This document shows positions 15,927 through 24,616 of a DNA stretch of 52,411 nt, piece by piece (position 1 is the first letter of the stretch; each line of letters starts with the position of its first letter). The stretch is from Deltaproteobacteria bacterium GWA2_45_12 (GTDB lineage: Bacteria > UBA10199), in assembly GCA_001797365.1 (NCBI GenBank), contig MGPH01000011.1:101886-154296 (forward strand), written 5' to 3'. The translations under genes were made by a program, and so were the position numbers. The notes under the pieces were generated by a model, which saw nothing but the letters and a program-made list of their open reading frames with translations, did not search any database and was not told the origin of the DNA.

Positions 15927-16463
15927 TTATTGCGACAAATCCAAAACATCCTCGGCATCATTCTGATTCTGAGGAGTCGTCGGTGTATGATATTTAATAT
16001 CCATCGTGTTCAAATCGTTGTACCCGTTCTCAGGAATCCGATCCGCGACCGCCTGGGTGTAATACAAAATGTCATAAGTGATGTTGCAGGAGCCAATCAG
16101 CGTGTCGCCGTTTTGATTCAGCGTGAGTTCGGTTCCCGATAAAATCACGTCTCTGCATAATTCTCCGAGCGTATGGTCCTGTCTCAAAACATCTTCGACC
16201 TGGATCGCGATTGCATCGAGCACATCTTCCAGACTGTCGTCGGCCTTGGCCGTTATCTGGACTGACAGGGAAAGCTTTCGCTCATACTCCCTTGGAGCCT
16301 CCTGCCAGATTTCCGTACTCTCCGAGTTCGCGTAGACTTGAACAGTCGGGAGCATTTGCTCTTCAATGGGCCTCACTCTTGAGGGAAAGATATTGTTCGC
16401 CGCATCTGTTTTTCCGATGAGGAGCGAAACCACTTTGTCTCGAATCTGTTTTCTTGGATGCAT
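15927..16463 (-). CDS. Putative tail terminator/completion protein
   Basis: The 178-residue protein opens with MHPRKQIRDKVVSLL and has PTVQVYANSESTEIW and ERKLSLSVQI segments. These resemble the minor tail U / tail completion family that closes the tail at its head-proximal end. The last 40 residues are polar and repetitive (QNQNDAEDVLDLSQ). It lies between the FII-like head-tail joining gene and the DUF2635/sheath pair, a normal place for a terminator, and overlaps the former by one base. Family assignment is moderate. Confidence 0.65.
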   Translation of the reverse strand: MHPRKQIRDKVVSLLIGKTDAANNIFPSRVRPIEEQMLPTVQVYANSESTEIWQEAPREYERKLSLSVQITAKADDSLEDVLDAIAIQVEDVLRQDHTLGELCRDVILSGTELTLNQNGDTLIGSCNITYDILYYTQAVADRIPENGYNDLNTMDIKYHTPTTPQNQNDAEDVLDLSQ

Positions 16464-16780
16464 CAGCCCACCTTATGCAGATACAGTCTGCTTCCGCCTT
16501 GCCCGTCAGTTTCTACTTCCTTCACGCGATACAAAATTCCTCTCACGAGAACCTGGTCGTCCTGTCTGGGCGTTTGTCCGAGATCGGAATCCCGGATTCC
16601 CAGAATAGGTTGCCGGGAAGTGATGATCGCGTTGGTGTTCGGATCAACACCCTCGTAGAGCTCATCGAAAATCCCCGTCATATTGACGGCGGCTTGTCCC
16701 TGAGGTGTGTAAACGACGTCCTCTCCGAACGTGGTCAAACAGTTGCCCAGAACAAGACCGCATGTTTCTAGCCAGGACAT
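16463..16780 (-). CDS. Head-tail joining protein, lambda FII-like
   Basis: The 105-residue protein has an FII/phage_attach-like composition: CLTTFGEDVVYTPQG at about 14-28, an IFDELYEGVDPN segment, then a beta-rich half with LGQTPRQDDQVLVRG and YRVKEVETDGQGG (about 67-98). Such proteins attach the finished tail to the filled head. Its place right behind DUF2190 and before the tail completion protein supports this. Confidence 0.75.
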   Translation of the reverse strand: MSWLETCGLVLGNCLTTFGEDVVYTPQGQAAVNMTGIFDELYEGVDPNTNAIITSRQPILGIRDSDLGQTPRQDDQVLVRGILYRVKEVETDGQGGSRLYLHKVG

Positions 16781-16788
16781 AATTCATC

Positions 16789-17112
16789 TTAGAAAGAACC
16801 GTTCAGCCGAACATTCACGGTGAATTCAACAGCTGGCGAATCGGCTGTGGCAATCCCTATCTCCAGATTTCCCGCGACAGGGTTCACGTTCTTTGCCACA
16901 TCATCCCAAAAGACCTTTACCCCTTGAGGGATCATTGCTGCGGCTTTTGGAAGGATGAAAACTCCCTCCAAAACGATTTCCAGCGGATCCCCCAGATTCG
17001 CGTCAAAGGCTGCGATACCGAATGTGTTTTGAACCAAAACACCGTCTCCGCTTTTGACGATAGCCGGTGATGCAACCGTGATCGTGTTTCCTTCTTGCAC
17101 AAAATTTTGCAT
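16789..17112 (-). CDS. DUF2190 capsid decoration protein
   Basis: The 107-residue protein starts MQNFVQEGNTITVASPA and contains VKSGDGVLVQNTFGIA and PKAAAMIPQGVKVFWDD, the characteristic DUF2190 pattern. Members of this family are usually found next to protease-capsid fusions and probably act as capsid cement proteins. The gene follows the fusion by 24 bases and has a GGAGGAG Shine-Dalgarno. Length is normal. Confidence 0.88.
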   Translation of the reverse strand: MQNFVQEGNTITVASPAIVKSGDGVLVQNTFGIAAFDANLGDPLEIVLEGVFILPKAAAMIPQGVKVFWDDVAKNVNPVAGNLEIGIATADSPAVEFTVNVRLNGSF

Positions 17113-17136
17113 AAATTTTCTCCTCCTCTTTTAAAA

Positions 17137-19122
17137 TTACACGCCGGGGTTTTTGAAAAGACCACGATGGTCTATTGCCTTTACCCCAACATCGAGCCTT
17201 GCCTTGATCTTGATCCCGTCGATATCGAAACCTTGTTCGGTTTCTGTGTAAACACCGGCCTGCCCCTGCAGGTAGGCGATCTCGATCGTGTCGATCTGTG
17301 AAGGGTCAGCCGCCATGTACCAGGTCCTTTTCGAATCAGCATCCAGACGCGGTTCGGTGATGAGGACGTAAGCCCCGGAAAAAACATTCACCGAATTTGC
17401 GACGTTGGCTGTGATCGCGGTCAATTGCTTCTGAGACGCAGTCTCCAAAGCCGCCGGCACAATCAGATAGCGGGCTGTGACATTCAAAAACTGTTTATCT
17501 TTTCCTTTTTGAAGGCCGGTCTGGGTTCGCATTTTCTCGCGAGCTTCTCCAAATCCAGCTTCTCCGGGAGCCGCTGGTACACCCAAGTTGCTGTGGTTGG
17601 CATGAAAAAGAGTGATGCCGTCGGACATTGCTGCGTTGCCAGTGATGACACCGTAAACCAGATCGCTCTCGAGATCGGCCGCGGAACGACCGAATAATGC
17701 CGGGATCCGAGTCATGGCTTCCAAGTCATCATCAATGATCACCTGGCGGTTGATCGCGATGATCTTTCCGAAGGTGGCCAGGTTGTACTTCTCGGCCGAA
17801 TCGCTCATGGATCCGTATTTGAATTCGCCGCTCTGATTTACTTTTTCGAGTTTCGGAGCTTCACTCAGTTGGACCCGGGAAACCGGTTTGAAATCTGCAT
17901 TGAAGACCTGACGGACAAAAGGCCGGAAGGTCTGGGGTGCCATATCATAAGCCTGGCGGAGTGTTTTGTTGGCGACTGCCGAAAGAATTTCGGGAAAATC
18001 ACTCGTGGATAAAAAAGCCCGCTTGGTCAGTTCCATCTTGGAAAGACCTGAAACTTTTTGGTGATTCCTCAAAAGCATTTCTTCGGCAAGACGCAGGAGA
18101 CTCATACCTGCAAAGGGATGAGCCTTCTCGGTCAACTGATTGACCTTGGGATCGTACCGATGCATCAGAGCTTCGACGGCCCCAGCGCGACGAACATCTG
18201 CTTCGTCACGAGTGACTTCGATGCCACTCACTTGATTTAAAATTTTGTTCTGGTCGCTTCGTTCGGCGAGTTTATCGAGGATCTGCCGGCGGGCTTCATC
18301 GACAGGCACATCGCTTTCGATCAGCTTCCGGGAGAACGCCTCTTCCATCCCGAATTTTCGGGTAAGCTGGGTGATCTCGGAAGTTCTTTTACGCTCTTGC
18401 TCGAGCGTTTCCTTTCGGATCGCTTCCGGGTTGACTATAGGGGCTCGCGTCGCCCCCTCCACGGGCAAAGCCCGCAGAGCCTCCCCCTCAACGCCCCTTT
18501 GGGGCTGGTTCTGGTCTTTCATAAGTGTCTCCTCATTTTTATTTTCCTCCGTGCGCTCCACGACCTCGCACGCGTTTAAATCCTTTTCATGGGATCGGAC
18601 CGATGCTCCCGAATCAGCTCCAACAGGCACCATCGAAAGTTCCATTGGTTCCCAATCGGTTGCTCGGAACGTTTTTAGTTTGTCATTTTCTCCTGAAACA
18701 TCTTGAAAGCGATAAACGCGATACCCCACTGAGACATTGCGGATGATGCCCGCTTTCACGTCTTGAAAGATGGGAGCTACATCGGCACGCTCGCTGAAGC
18801 GGACGCGCGCAAAGCCGCTGCCATTCTCTAACCACGCGTCTTCAACGACGCCGATCTGATCCAGGACATTTTGATTGGAGTGAGTATTGAGAAGAGGTGC
18901 TCCGTTCTTGAGCCGGTTCATACGAACCGAATCAGGACTCAAAGAGAGCTCTTCGTAAAAGGGGTCTGTGAAAAAACCGCCGCGCAAAACTTTCTCGCCG
19001 GTCGACCAGCGGAGCATGATGGTGCGCTTTTCAGCGTCCAGCGTCTCCGGCTCAAAGCCTCCGCGAAAAAAGAGAGGGGGAAGATTGATTTGAGTTTTCT
19101 TCAAAGTATTCTCGCGCCGCAT
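17137..19122 (-). CDS. Prohead protease fused to major capsid protein
   Basis: The 661-residue product is two functions in one chain. Residues about 1-150 look like a U35/HK97-type prohead protease, with His81 in NTHSN and Ser131 in RNVSVGYR as probable catalytic residues. Residues about 190-330 are charged and helical, like the scaffold-like delta region. Residues about 340-661 are a major capsid protein (GMSLLRLAEEMLLRNHQK; RQVIIDDDLEAMTRIP; GNAAMSDGITLFHANHSN). Protease-capsid fusions are known in some phages with Mu-like tails. The protease presumably cuts itself off during maturation. No stop or frameshift separates the domains. Confidence 0.9.
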   Translation of the reverse strand: MRRENTLKKTQINLPPLFFRGGFEPETLDAEKRTIMLRWSTGEKVLRGGFFTDPFYEELSLSPDSVRMNRLKNGAPLLNTHSNQNVLDQIGVVEDAWLENGSGFARVRFSERADVAPIFQDVKAGIIRNVSVGYRVYRFQDVSGENDKLKTFRATDWEPMELSMVPVGADSGASVRSHEKDLNACEVVERTEENKNEETLMKDQNQPQRGVEGEALRALPVEGATRAPIVNPEAIRKETLEQERKRTSEITQLTRKFGMEEAFSRKLIESDVPVDEARRQILDKLAERSDQNKILNQVSGIEVTRDEADVRRAGAVEALMHRYDPKVNQLTEKAHPFAGMSLLRLAEEMLLRNHQKVSGLSKMELTKRAFLSTSDFPEILSAVANKTLRQAYDMAPQTFRPFVRQVFNADFKPVSRVQLSEAPKLEKVNQSGEFKYGSMSDSAEKYNLATFGKIIAINRQVIIDDDLEAMTRIPALFGRSAADLESDLVYGVITGNAAMSDGITLFHANHSNLGVPAAPGEAGFGEAREKMRTQTGLQKGKDKQFLNVTARYLIVPAALETASQKQLTAITANVANSVNVFSGAYVLITEPRLDADSKRTWYMAADPSQIDTIEIAYLQGQAGVYTETEQGFDIDGIKIKARLDVGVKAIDHRGLFKNPGV

Positions 19123-19197
19123 GGTTTAAAAACCTTGAAAGAGTTGTTCCTCTTTGACGTTCATCATGAGGACGAGAAACGGGGTTGCAATCGATTT

Positions 19198-20670
19198 TTA
19201 TGGATTATTGTTTGGAGTGGGATTTTTTTGGGACGGAGTGGAATTCCGTGGGTCCGAATCGAGTTTCAGCTTGTACTGATCGAGCAGGTCATTGTCGTGC
19301 GCCATTTCTTCCATCTGCTTTTCCGGATCGTTTCCTTGTTCCCGGATCGCTTCAGATAGCGTCTTCAAGCCTCCGCGGATAGCCGTGACCTGGGCCTCCG
19401 TCTCTTTGACGGGATCGATCATCTCTCGTTTCGGAGGAGTCCACGTTGCTTTCTTGACGCGGTTCACCGAAACGTGGCCAGCAAGCTCGGCCGCCTCTAC
19501 AAACCAGTCCCAGACCGGCTCGCAAAGATTGGGAATCAGCATGTTCCAACGCCATTGCTCCACATTCCGATGAAACTCGATCCATCCCATACGGCCGCTG
19601 GAAAAATTGACCCGGGAATAATCCTGAGTAAGCGATTCGTAAGTGACACCGTATCCAGTTGCGATGGCCCGAAGAGTGACGGCCGCGTAGGGTTCATATT
19701 CTAGGCCCACCGCCGGAGGATTGCCGAAGGTGATTTCTTTTCCGGGAGGAAGATCATAGATCAAACCCGGCTCGAGTTTTTTATCCAAGACATCACTCTC
19801 AGTTCCGGGGCCATCCGAAGCTTCTTTATCCATCACAAAAGCGGCGAAACATGCGGCGATTTTCTGGCGGATCAATTGGGCGTCGTCATAGTCGTCAAAA
19901 TCACGGAGTTTTAGCAGTGCAGGCGATCCCCACGGAACACCTCGGATCTGTCCGGCCCTGTCTTTCCGGTAGATGTGCAGAATCTCGTTTGCCGGAATAC
20001 GAACACTTTCAAAATTGTTTCCCGGAAAACTCGTCTCGCCAGGGTGTTGCCGGTAGAGATGATAGGCCACCCGGTTTCCTCGAGAATCAAATTCGATCCC
20101 TTGTTTGAGGAAACCGCCGCCCGGAATTGCCCGATCGGTCAAGTCATAGAGAAAGTCCGCTTCGATCACCTGCAATTGAAGGGGCACTTGGAATCCGTCT
20201 GAATTCCGGCGCATGATTTTACGGATCAACACCTCACCGGCCTCCGTGATTTCGCGCAGAGCCAAGGCTTGGATCCCGTAAAAATTATTTTGTCCCTCGG
20301 AGTCACACTGAAGAGTGTCGCCCCAAGAACTCCAGAGCTCGTCGATTTTTTTATTCTTGGGCTGTGGGATGATGCCCGTGCCGACCACGTTGGAGGAAAT
20401 CACTTGGATTGCTCGGCTCGCGTAGGAGTTATTCCTCACCAGATCGCGCGAGCGTGCGCGAAGTCGGTTCAAAGCAGGTTTGACCTCGGCGTTGGGGCCG
20501 GTATCCAACGCGTTCCATCCCTTGGTCCTTCTTCCAATACTTGCTGCTTCGTAGCGACGTTTTGATGGACTCTGAAATAGATCTTCAACGGCCCGATAAC
20601 GCGCCCGTTTTGCCCCGGCTTTGGGGTTGAAATAGGAAATGAGGCGATCGATCCAATGTTTTTCGGACAT
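19198..20670 (-). CDS. Portal protein, lambda gpB-like family
   Basis: The start is the ATG at 20668-20670; an in-frame TTG six bases upstream is less likely. The product, about 490 residues, has lambda-portal features: DTGPNAEVKPALNRLRARSRDLVRN at about 55-80, NSYASRAIQVISSNVVGTGI after it, WIEFHRNVEQWRWNM in the C-terminal third, and a polar Asn/Pro-rich tail. The portal forms the DNA entry ring and nucleates head assembly. It directly follows gpW with two bases between stop and start. Confidence 0.92.
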   Translation of the reverse strand: MSEKHWIDRLISYFNPKAGAKRARYRAVEDLFQSPSKRRYEAASIGRRTKGWNALDTGPNAEVKPALNRLRARSRDLVRNNSYASRAIQVISSNVVGTGIIPQPKNKKIDELWSSWGDTLQCDSEGQNNFYGIQALALREITEAGEVLIRKIMRRNSDGFQVPLQLQVIEADFLYDLTDRAIPGGGFLKQGIEFDSRGNRVAYHLYRQHPGETSFPGNNFESVRIPANEILHIYRKDRAGQIRGVPWGSPALLKLRDFDDYDDAQLIRQKIAACFAAFVMDKEASDGPGTESDVLDKKLEPGLIYDLPPGKEITFGNPPAVGLEYEPYAAVTLRAIATGYGVTYESLTQDYSRVNFSSGRMGWIEFHRNVEQWRWNMLIPNLCEPVWDWFVEAAELAGHVSVNRVKKATWTPPKREMIDPVKETEAQVTAIRGGLKTLSEAIREQGNDPEKQMEEMAHDNDLLDQYKLKLDSDPRNSTPSQKNPTPNNNP

Positions 20671-20672
20671 TA

Positions 20673-20873
20673 TCAAAGCCCTTTGTCGAATTCCGGTTTG
20701 ATCACCTTGATCTGCCCGGAGGTGAGTCCCAGAGATTTTTTCATCATGTTCAGGATCTGCATCATCTCCTCAAGAGAGCGGTAGGTCACTTCGCGGTCCT
20801 GATATTTGACGCGGGTTGTGCCTTCGGCAATCGCCTTTTCCAATGCATCGATTTGAGCTTGAGTGAATGCCAT
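20673..20873 (-). CDS. gpW-like head-tail joining protein
   Basis: The 66-residue protein (AFTQAQIDALEKAIAEG, then VKYQDREVTYRSLEEM) matches the lambda gpW family: two helices flanking a short hairpin. gpW plugs the portal after packaging and prepares it for tail joining. The gene lies between terminase large subunit and portal, as in lambda. Length and order both support the call. Confidence 0.88.
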   Translation of the reverse strand: MAFTQAQIDALEKAIAEGTTRVKYQDREVTYRSLEEMMQILNMMKKSLGLTSGQIKVIKPEFDKGL

Positions 20874-20879
20874 ATCGTT

Positions 20880-22778
20880 TCACCAGAAAGACCGGTCTTG
20901 TTTTAAAAAAGGAGAAGCCTTTCTTTTCTTCTGATGGTCCTGCGAAGGATTCTGAGGACGAGTTTTTCCTATTTCAATCGATCTTTGATTTTTCAACACC
21001 TGCCATTGATCTTTTGTGAAACGGTCCAGGCCGGAAAGGGCCGCTGCTGCGCGGGCATAGATTCGGCAATCAAGAGCCTCGTTTCTTTCCCGAATTTTTT
21101 CCCATTCATACCGCCGGCCGCCACTCTTGGTGACTCGGACAACCATCTGCTCGGCGGTCAGCATTTTGAAATAGTGTTCGTCGTATTCGGGGAAGTGACA
21201 ATAACCGGCGAGATAAGGTTCGCCTTCCGTAGTAGGCTTGTCCAGGCGGAGCCAGCCGTAAAGTTCCGTCTTTACGATGCCGCTCCCGACGGTCCAGACT
21301 TTCACGCCGCGTCGGATCTTCCGGCCTTTGAAATCTACATCGACGGTAGAAGGTGAACTGATGACCATTTGGGAAAAGTCGGATCCCTTGACCGCGATCA
21401 CGCGGTTGATCGGATGTTTGCGGACCTGGTTGTAGACAATTTGAGTATTGTAGCCGGAGTCGATCGCCATCATCCGGATTGGAAGTGCGCCGCCTGTCTC
21501 ACACGTGAATTGCTCATTTAAGAAACCGAAGAGTTCATTCCAAGGTGACTCTTCGTTGGTGTCTCCCGGAACAACCCGATAATCGATCGACCAGCTTTGC
21601 CTATCTTCACCCCATGCGACGATTTCACATTCAAGGCGATCTTTTTGCACATCAACTCCCGCGGTGATAAAAATTCCACCTGCGGGCACTCGGTTAAACT
21701 CATGAGATTCACGTCGTTCAAAAATTCTTTGCCACTCCGGAGCATCTCCTTTTTCTTTCCAGGTTTCTCCCAAGACCGTATTCACAAAGCTTCTCAGCCG
21801 ATCCGGATTCTTTTGGGCCAATTCCCATAGTTCGGCAGCATCGGCCCAGGAAAACCAACCGACGGGAGAATAAAGACTGTTCAGATGAAAACCGACGTGC
21901 CTTGGATTCGGATTGGTATTCTTGGCGACCCATCTTCCTTTGGAAAGCATGGACGTCTTGTGATGTTCTCCGATCGCTTGTTCGCAACCGGCGCAAATAT
22001 AGTGAGCCGTGCTGATTTTGCCTTTCTCCCATTTGACTCGGGGCCAGATGAGTTCCTGAAAAAAACTGCAATGCGGGCAAGGGACTTCGTACTTTCTTTG
22101 ATCGGAAGCCTCGTAAGAGGACTGGATACGCGACCTGCCTTCGATAGTAGGTGTGGAAACCTTGAAGATTTTTCTCCGCGCAAAGGTTCTCGCACGCGCT
22201 TCGGCCAGAGATACCGGATCTCCTTCACCGTCGACGTCGCCGGGATAGGCATCAATCTCATCCAGAAAAAGATAACGGGCAGGAAGTGAACGAAGTCCCA
22301 CGGCGGAGTTGGCACCGGTCATGACAAGAAGTCCTCCCGGAAACTCTTTTGCCAGAATTGTATTTCCCGAATCGCGCGAACGGGGGGATTTTACTTTTTC
22401 CCGGAGTCTTTGAGATTCCTGGATCAGAGGCTCGATTCTTTGCTTCGAATTTCTCTTGGCCATTTCGACAGTCGGCTGGACGGCGAGCACTGGCCCCGGC
22501 GCGTGATCGATGATGTAGCCGATCCAATTACTGCCGGCTTCAGTTCCTCCCAATTGAGCGCCTTTTATCAAGGTGACAGACTGAACAGGACTCATCGCAG
22601 AAAGTGAATCCATGATCTCTTTGAGATAGGGTGTCCTCTCCGTTCTCCATTTCCCCGGTTCGGCGGAGGCCCTCTGTGAGAGCATGCGGTAAGTATCAGC
22701 CCACTCGCTGACCGTCAGGATTGGATCGGGCCTGAAGCCGCCATAAAAACCTTCTCGGTAACAGTCATCTTGATTCAT
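20880..22778 (-). CDS. Terminase large subunit, GpA family
   Basis: The 632-residue protein has a Walker A-like motif KGAQLGGTEAG (residues about 72-82), a Walker B FLDEID (Asp173, Glu174), a GpA-type zinc-ribbon pair CPHC and CAGC (about 240-275), and a nuclease domain beginning near GVDVQKDRLECEIVAWG. It is the ATP-driven motor and nuclease that packages phage DNA. It overlaps the small-subunit gene by 14 bases. GpA-family terminases usually cut at specific cos-type sites, though none is recognised here. Confidence 0.93.
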   Translation of the reverse strand: MNQDDCYREGFYGGFRPDPILTVSEWADTYRMLSQRASAEPGKWRTERTPYLKEIMDSLSAMSPVQSVTLIKGAQLGGTEAGSNWIGYIIDHAPGPVLAVQPTVEMAKRNSKQRIEPLIQESQRLREKVKSPRSRDSGNTILAKEFPGGLLVMTGANSAVGLRSLPARYLFLDEIDAYPGDVDGEGDPVSLAEARARTFARRKIFKVSTPTIEGRSRIQSSYEASDQRKYEVPCPHCSFFQELIWPRVKWEKGKISTAHYICAGCEQAIGEHHKTSMLSKGRWVAKNTNPNPRHVGFHLNSLYSPVGWFSWADAAELWELAQKNPDRLRSFVNTVLGETWKEKGDAPEWQRIFERRESHEFNRVPAGGIFITAGVDVQKDRLECEIVAWGEDRQSWSIDYRVVPGDTNEESPWNELFGFLNEQFTCETGGALPIRMMAIDSGYNTQIVYNQVRKHPINRVIAVKGSDFSQMVISSPSTVDVDFKGRKIRRGVKVWTVGSGIVKTELYGWLRLDKPTTEGEPYLAGYCHFPEYDEHYFKMLTAEQMVVRVTKSGGRRYEWEKIRERNEALDCRIYARAAAALSGLDRFTKDQWQVLKNQRSIEIGKTRPQNPSQDHQKKRKASPFLKQDRSFW

Positions 22779-23253
22779 GGTCGCAAAGCTCCCGGAGGGC
22801 GGTATTGAGCTCGCGTGTCAGGACAGCGTGCATGGTGGGCTGATCGGTGATGCCGACCAGTTCCGCGCTGATCCGGTCGGGGATATTCAAAATATGATCG
22901 CGGACCGTGCGGGCGATCTCAAAAGCATCTCTTTTCATTTTCTCGGCATCAACGAGCTTTCCGCTTTTCTCCTCAAATTCGAGTTTGGCCAGGCGGGCGA
23001 GGTAATGCTCGCGGGCCGCCCGAGCCGTGGCATAACCTTTGGTCGATTCGTTATCGTCTCTTACCTTAGAGAGATCTGTATTTTGGGACCAGTCCCTGTC
23101 GGCATGAACAGGGTTGATCCATTTTCCATTAGAATCGGAAAACCGGATCCGTCCACGCTTCAAGGCATCTTGGACAGCCGCAAGCGAGACCTTGCGATGT
23201 CTCGCGTAAGCTGAAATCGACATCAAATTTCCGTCGGGAGATTTTTTAGGCAT
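22765..23253 (-). CDS. Terminase small subunit, Nu1-like
   Basis: The 162-residue protein has an N-terminal winged-helix DNA-binding region (about residues 10-50, ISAYARHRKVSLAAVQDAL then GRIRF). A helical middle follows with TARAAREHYLARLAKLEFEE, and a C-terminal segment that would contact the large subunit. This is the layout of Nu1/DNA-packaging family small terminases, which choose the DNA to be packaged. It overlaps both neighbours by a few bases. Confidence 0.85.
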   Translation of the reverse strand: MPKKSPDGNLMSISAYARHRKVSLAAVQDALKRGRIRFSDSNGKWINPVHADRDWSQNTDLSKVRDDNESTKGYATARAAREHYLARLAKLEFEEKSGKLVDAEKMKRDAFEIARTVRDHILNIPDRISAELVGITDQPTMHAVLTRELNTALRELCDHESR

Positions 23254-24529
23254 ACTGTGCCTTCTTTCCGACGAAATCTTCCCAGCGTTTGACGATCATG
23301 TCGCAGTAGCGGGGATCGATCTCCATCCCGTAGCAAACTCTTCCTGTGCTCTCGGCCGCAATCAATGATGTGCCGCTTCCAAGAAAGGGATCATAAACGG
23401 ATTCTCCGCGCTTCGTATTGTTCACGATCGGCCGGCGCATGCATTCAACCGGCTTCTGGGTGCGGTGGTCGGTGTTGGCATCCTCGATTTCGCCACCACG
23501 GGGATTGCGGTTCGCGATCTGCCATAGAGTGGTTTGTTTCCGGTCCCCCGACCAGTGACCGGTCTTTCCTTTTTTGACCGCGTACCAGCAGGGTTCATGT
23601 TGCCAGTGATAATGACCTCGGGAAATAACCAAGCCTTGCTTGGCCCAGATGATCTGCGAGCGAATTTCGTAGCCGGCCCGCATAAGGCTATCGGCAACTT
23701 GGGCAGCGTAAACTCCGGCATGCCAGACGTAAGCGACATCGCCATCAAAGAGGCGGATCGCTTCGGTCCAATCAACCCGATCATCGTTCTCAACTTTTCC
23801 CAGAGCGCGGGCGGCGTAGGCGATCTTGCCTTTCTCCGCGGCTTCATTGCGCCATTCTGGTTCGTAGTTCACACCGTAAGGGGGATCGGTCACCATCAAC
23901 ACTGGCTTGAGGCCACCTAAGAGTTTCTCGACCTGGCCGGTATTGGTTGCATCTCCACACATCAATCGGTGAGAACCCAATTGGTAAATATCGCCCAGCT
24001 TGGTTTTAGGTTTGCTGGGAGGATCAGGGATGTCGTTCTCATTGGTTAATCCTTTCTTCCATTCCTTTTCTTCCGTCTCGAAAATATTTTGAACCTCTTC
24101 ATTCCCGAAGCCGATGTCCTCAAGTTCAAAACCCTCCTGATTCAGAAAATCCAATTCCTCCTTCAAGAGGGTGAGATCCCAGTCCGCCAGCATAGGAATC
24201 TGATTGTCGGCCAGGACGTAGGCTCGCTTTTCGTTTTCGGTTAAGTGATTGAGGAGGATGGCCGGCGCCTTTCTGTGCCCAAGTCTTTTCAAAGCCTCGA
24301 GACGTCCGTGGCCGGCGATCACCATTTTCTTTTCGTCGATCAAGATCGGAACGGTAAATCCGAACTTCTCGATGCTCTTCATCAACTGGCGAATCTGATC
24401 GTCGCTGTGAAGACGGGCATTCCGCTCGTTGATTCGGAGCTTTTTAATCTCCACGACCTCGATCTTCTTGCAGGCGATAATTTCCTGAACCTGCGAGTCA
24501 CTGACTCTTGATTTATTTGGCTTTTCCAC
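23246..24529 (-). CDS. ParB-like domain fused to DNA methyltransferase
   Basis: The frame opens right after a TGA, so the GTG at 24527-24529 is the likely start. Residues about 25-120 are a ParB/Srx-like domain (NERNARLHSDDQIRQL, VIAGHGRLEALKRLG, ADNQIP). Residues about 175-427 are a beta-class N4/N6 methyltransferase: DPPYGV at 215-220 and DPFLGSGT at about 380-387, with the target-recognition region between them. Such fusions are common next to phage terminases and may modify or help choose packaged DNA. The target sequence cannot be read from the protein. Confidence 0.9.
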   Translation of the reverse strand: MEKPNKSRVSDSQVQEIIACKKIEVVEIKKLRINERNARLHSDDQIRQLMKSIEKFGFTVPILIDEKKMVIAGHGRLEALKRLGHRKAPAILLNHLTENEKRAYVLADNQIPMLADWDLTLLKEELDFLNQEGFELEDIGFGNEEVQNIFETEEKEWKKGLTNENDIPDPPSKPKTKLGDIYQLGSHRLMCGDATNTGQVEKLLGGLKPVLMVTDPPYGVNYEPEWRNEAAEKGKIAYAARALGKVENDDRVDWTEAIRLFDGDVAYVWHAGVYAAQVADSLMRAGYEIRSQIIWAKQGLVISRGHYHWQHEPCWYAVKKGKTGHWSGDRKQTTLWQIANRNPRGGEIEDANTDHRTQKPVECMRRPIVNNTKRGESVYDPFLGSGTSLIAAESTGRVCYGMEIDPRYCDMIVKRWEDFVGKKAQYA

Positions 24530-24532
24530 AAG

Positions 24533-24616
24533 TCAAAATTCTCCCTGTCGCTGGCGAAATTCTGCGCCTTTGGCCACCCGCACTGTATCTTGGCGGGGAA
24601 GGACCCGTGATTTCAT
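24533..24616 (-). CDS. Possible 27-residue leader ORF
   Basis: A short frame starts with an ATG overlapping the stop of the gpZ-like gene (ATGA) and ends three bases before the GTG start of the ParB-methyltransferase gene. Its product, MKSRVLPRQDTVRV followed by 13 more residues, is basic and matches nothing I know. The tight coupling at both ends suggests that it is translated and carries ribosomes to the GTG. It could equally be only spacer sequence. Confidence 0.35.
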   Translation of the reverse strand: MKSRVLPRQDTVRVAKGAEFRQRQGEF

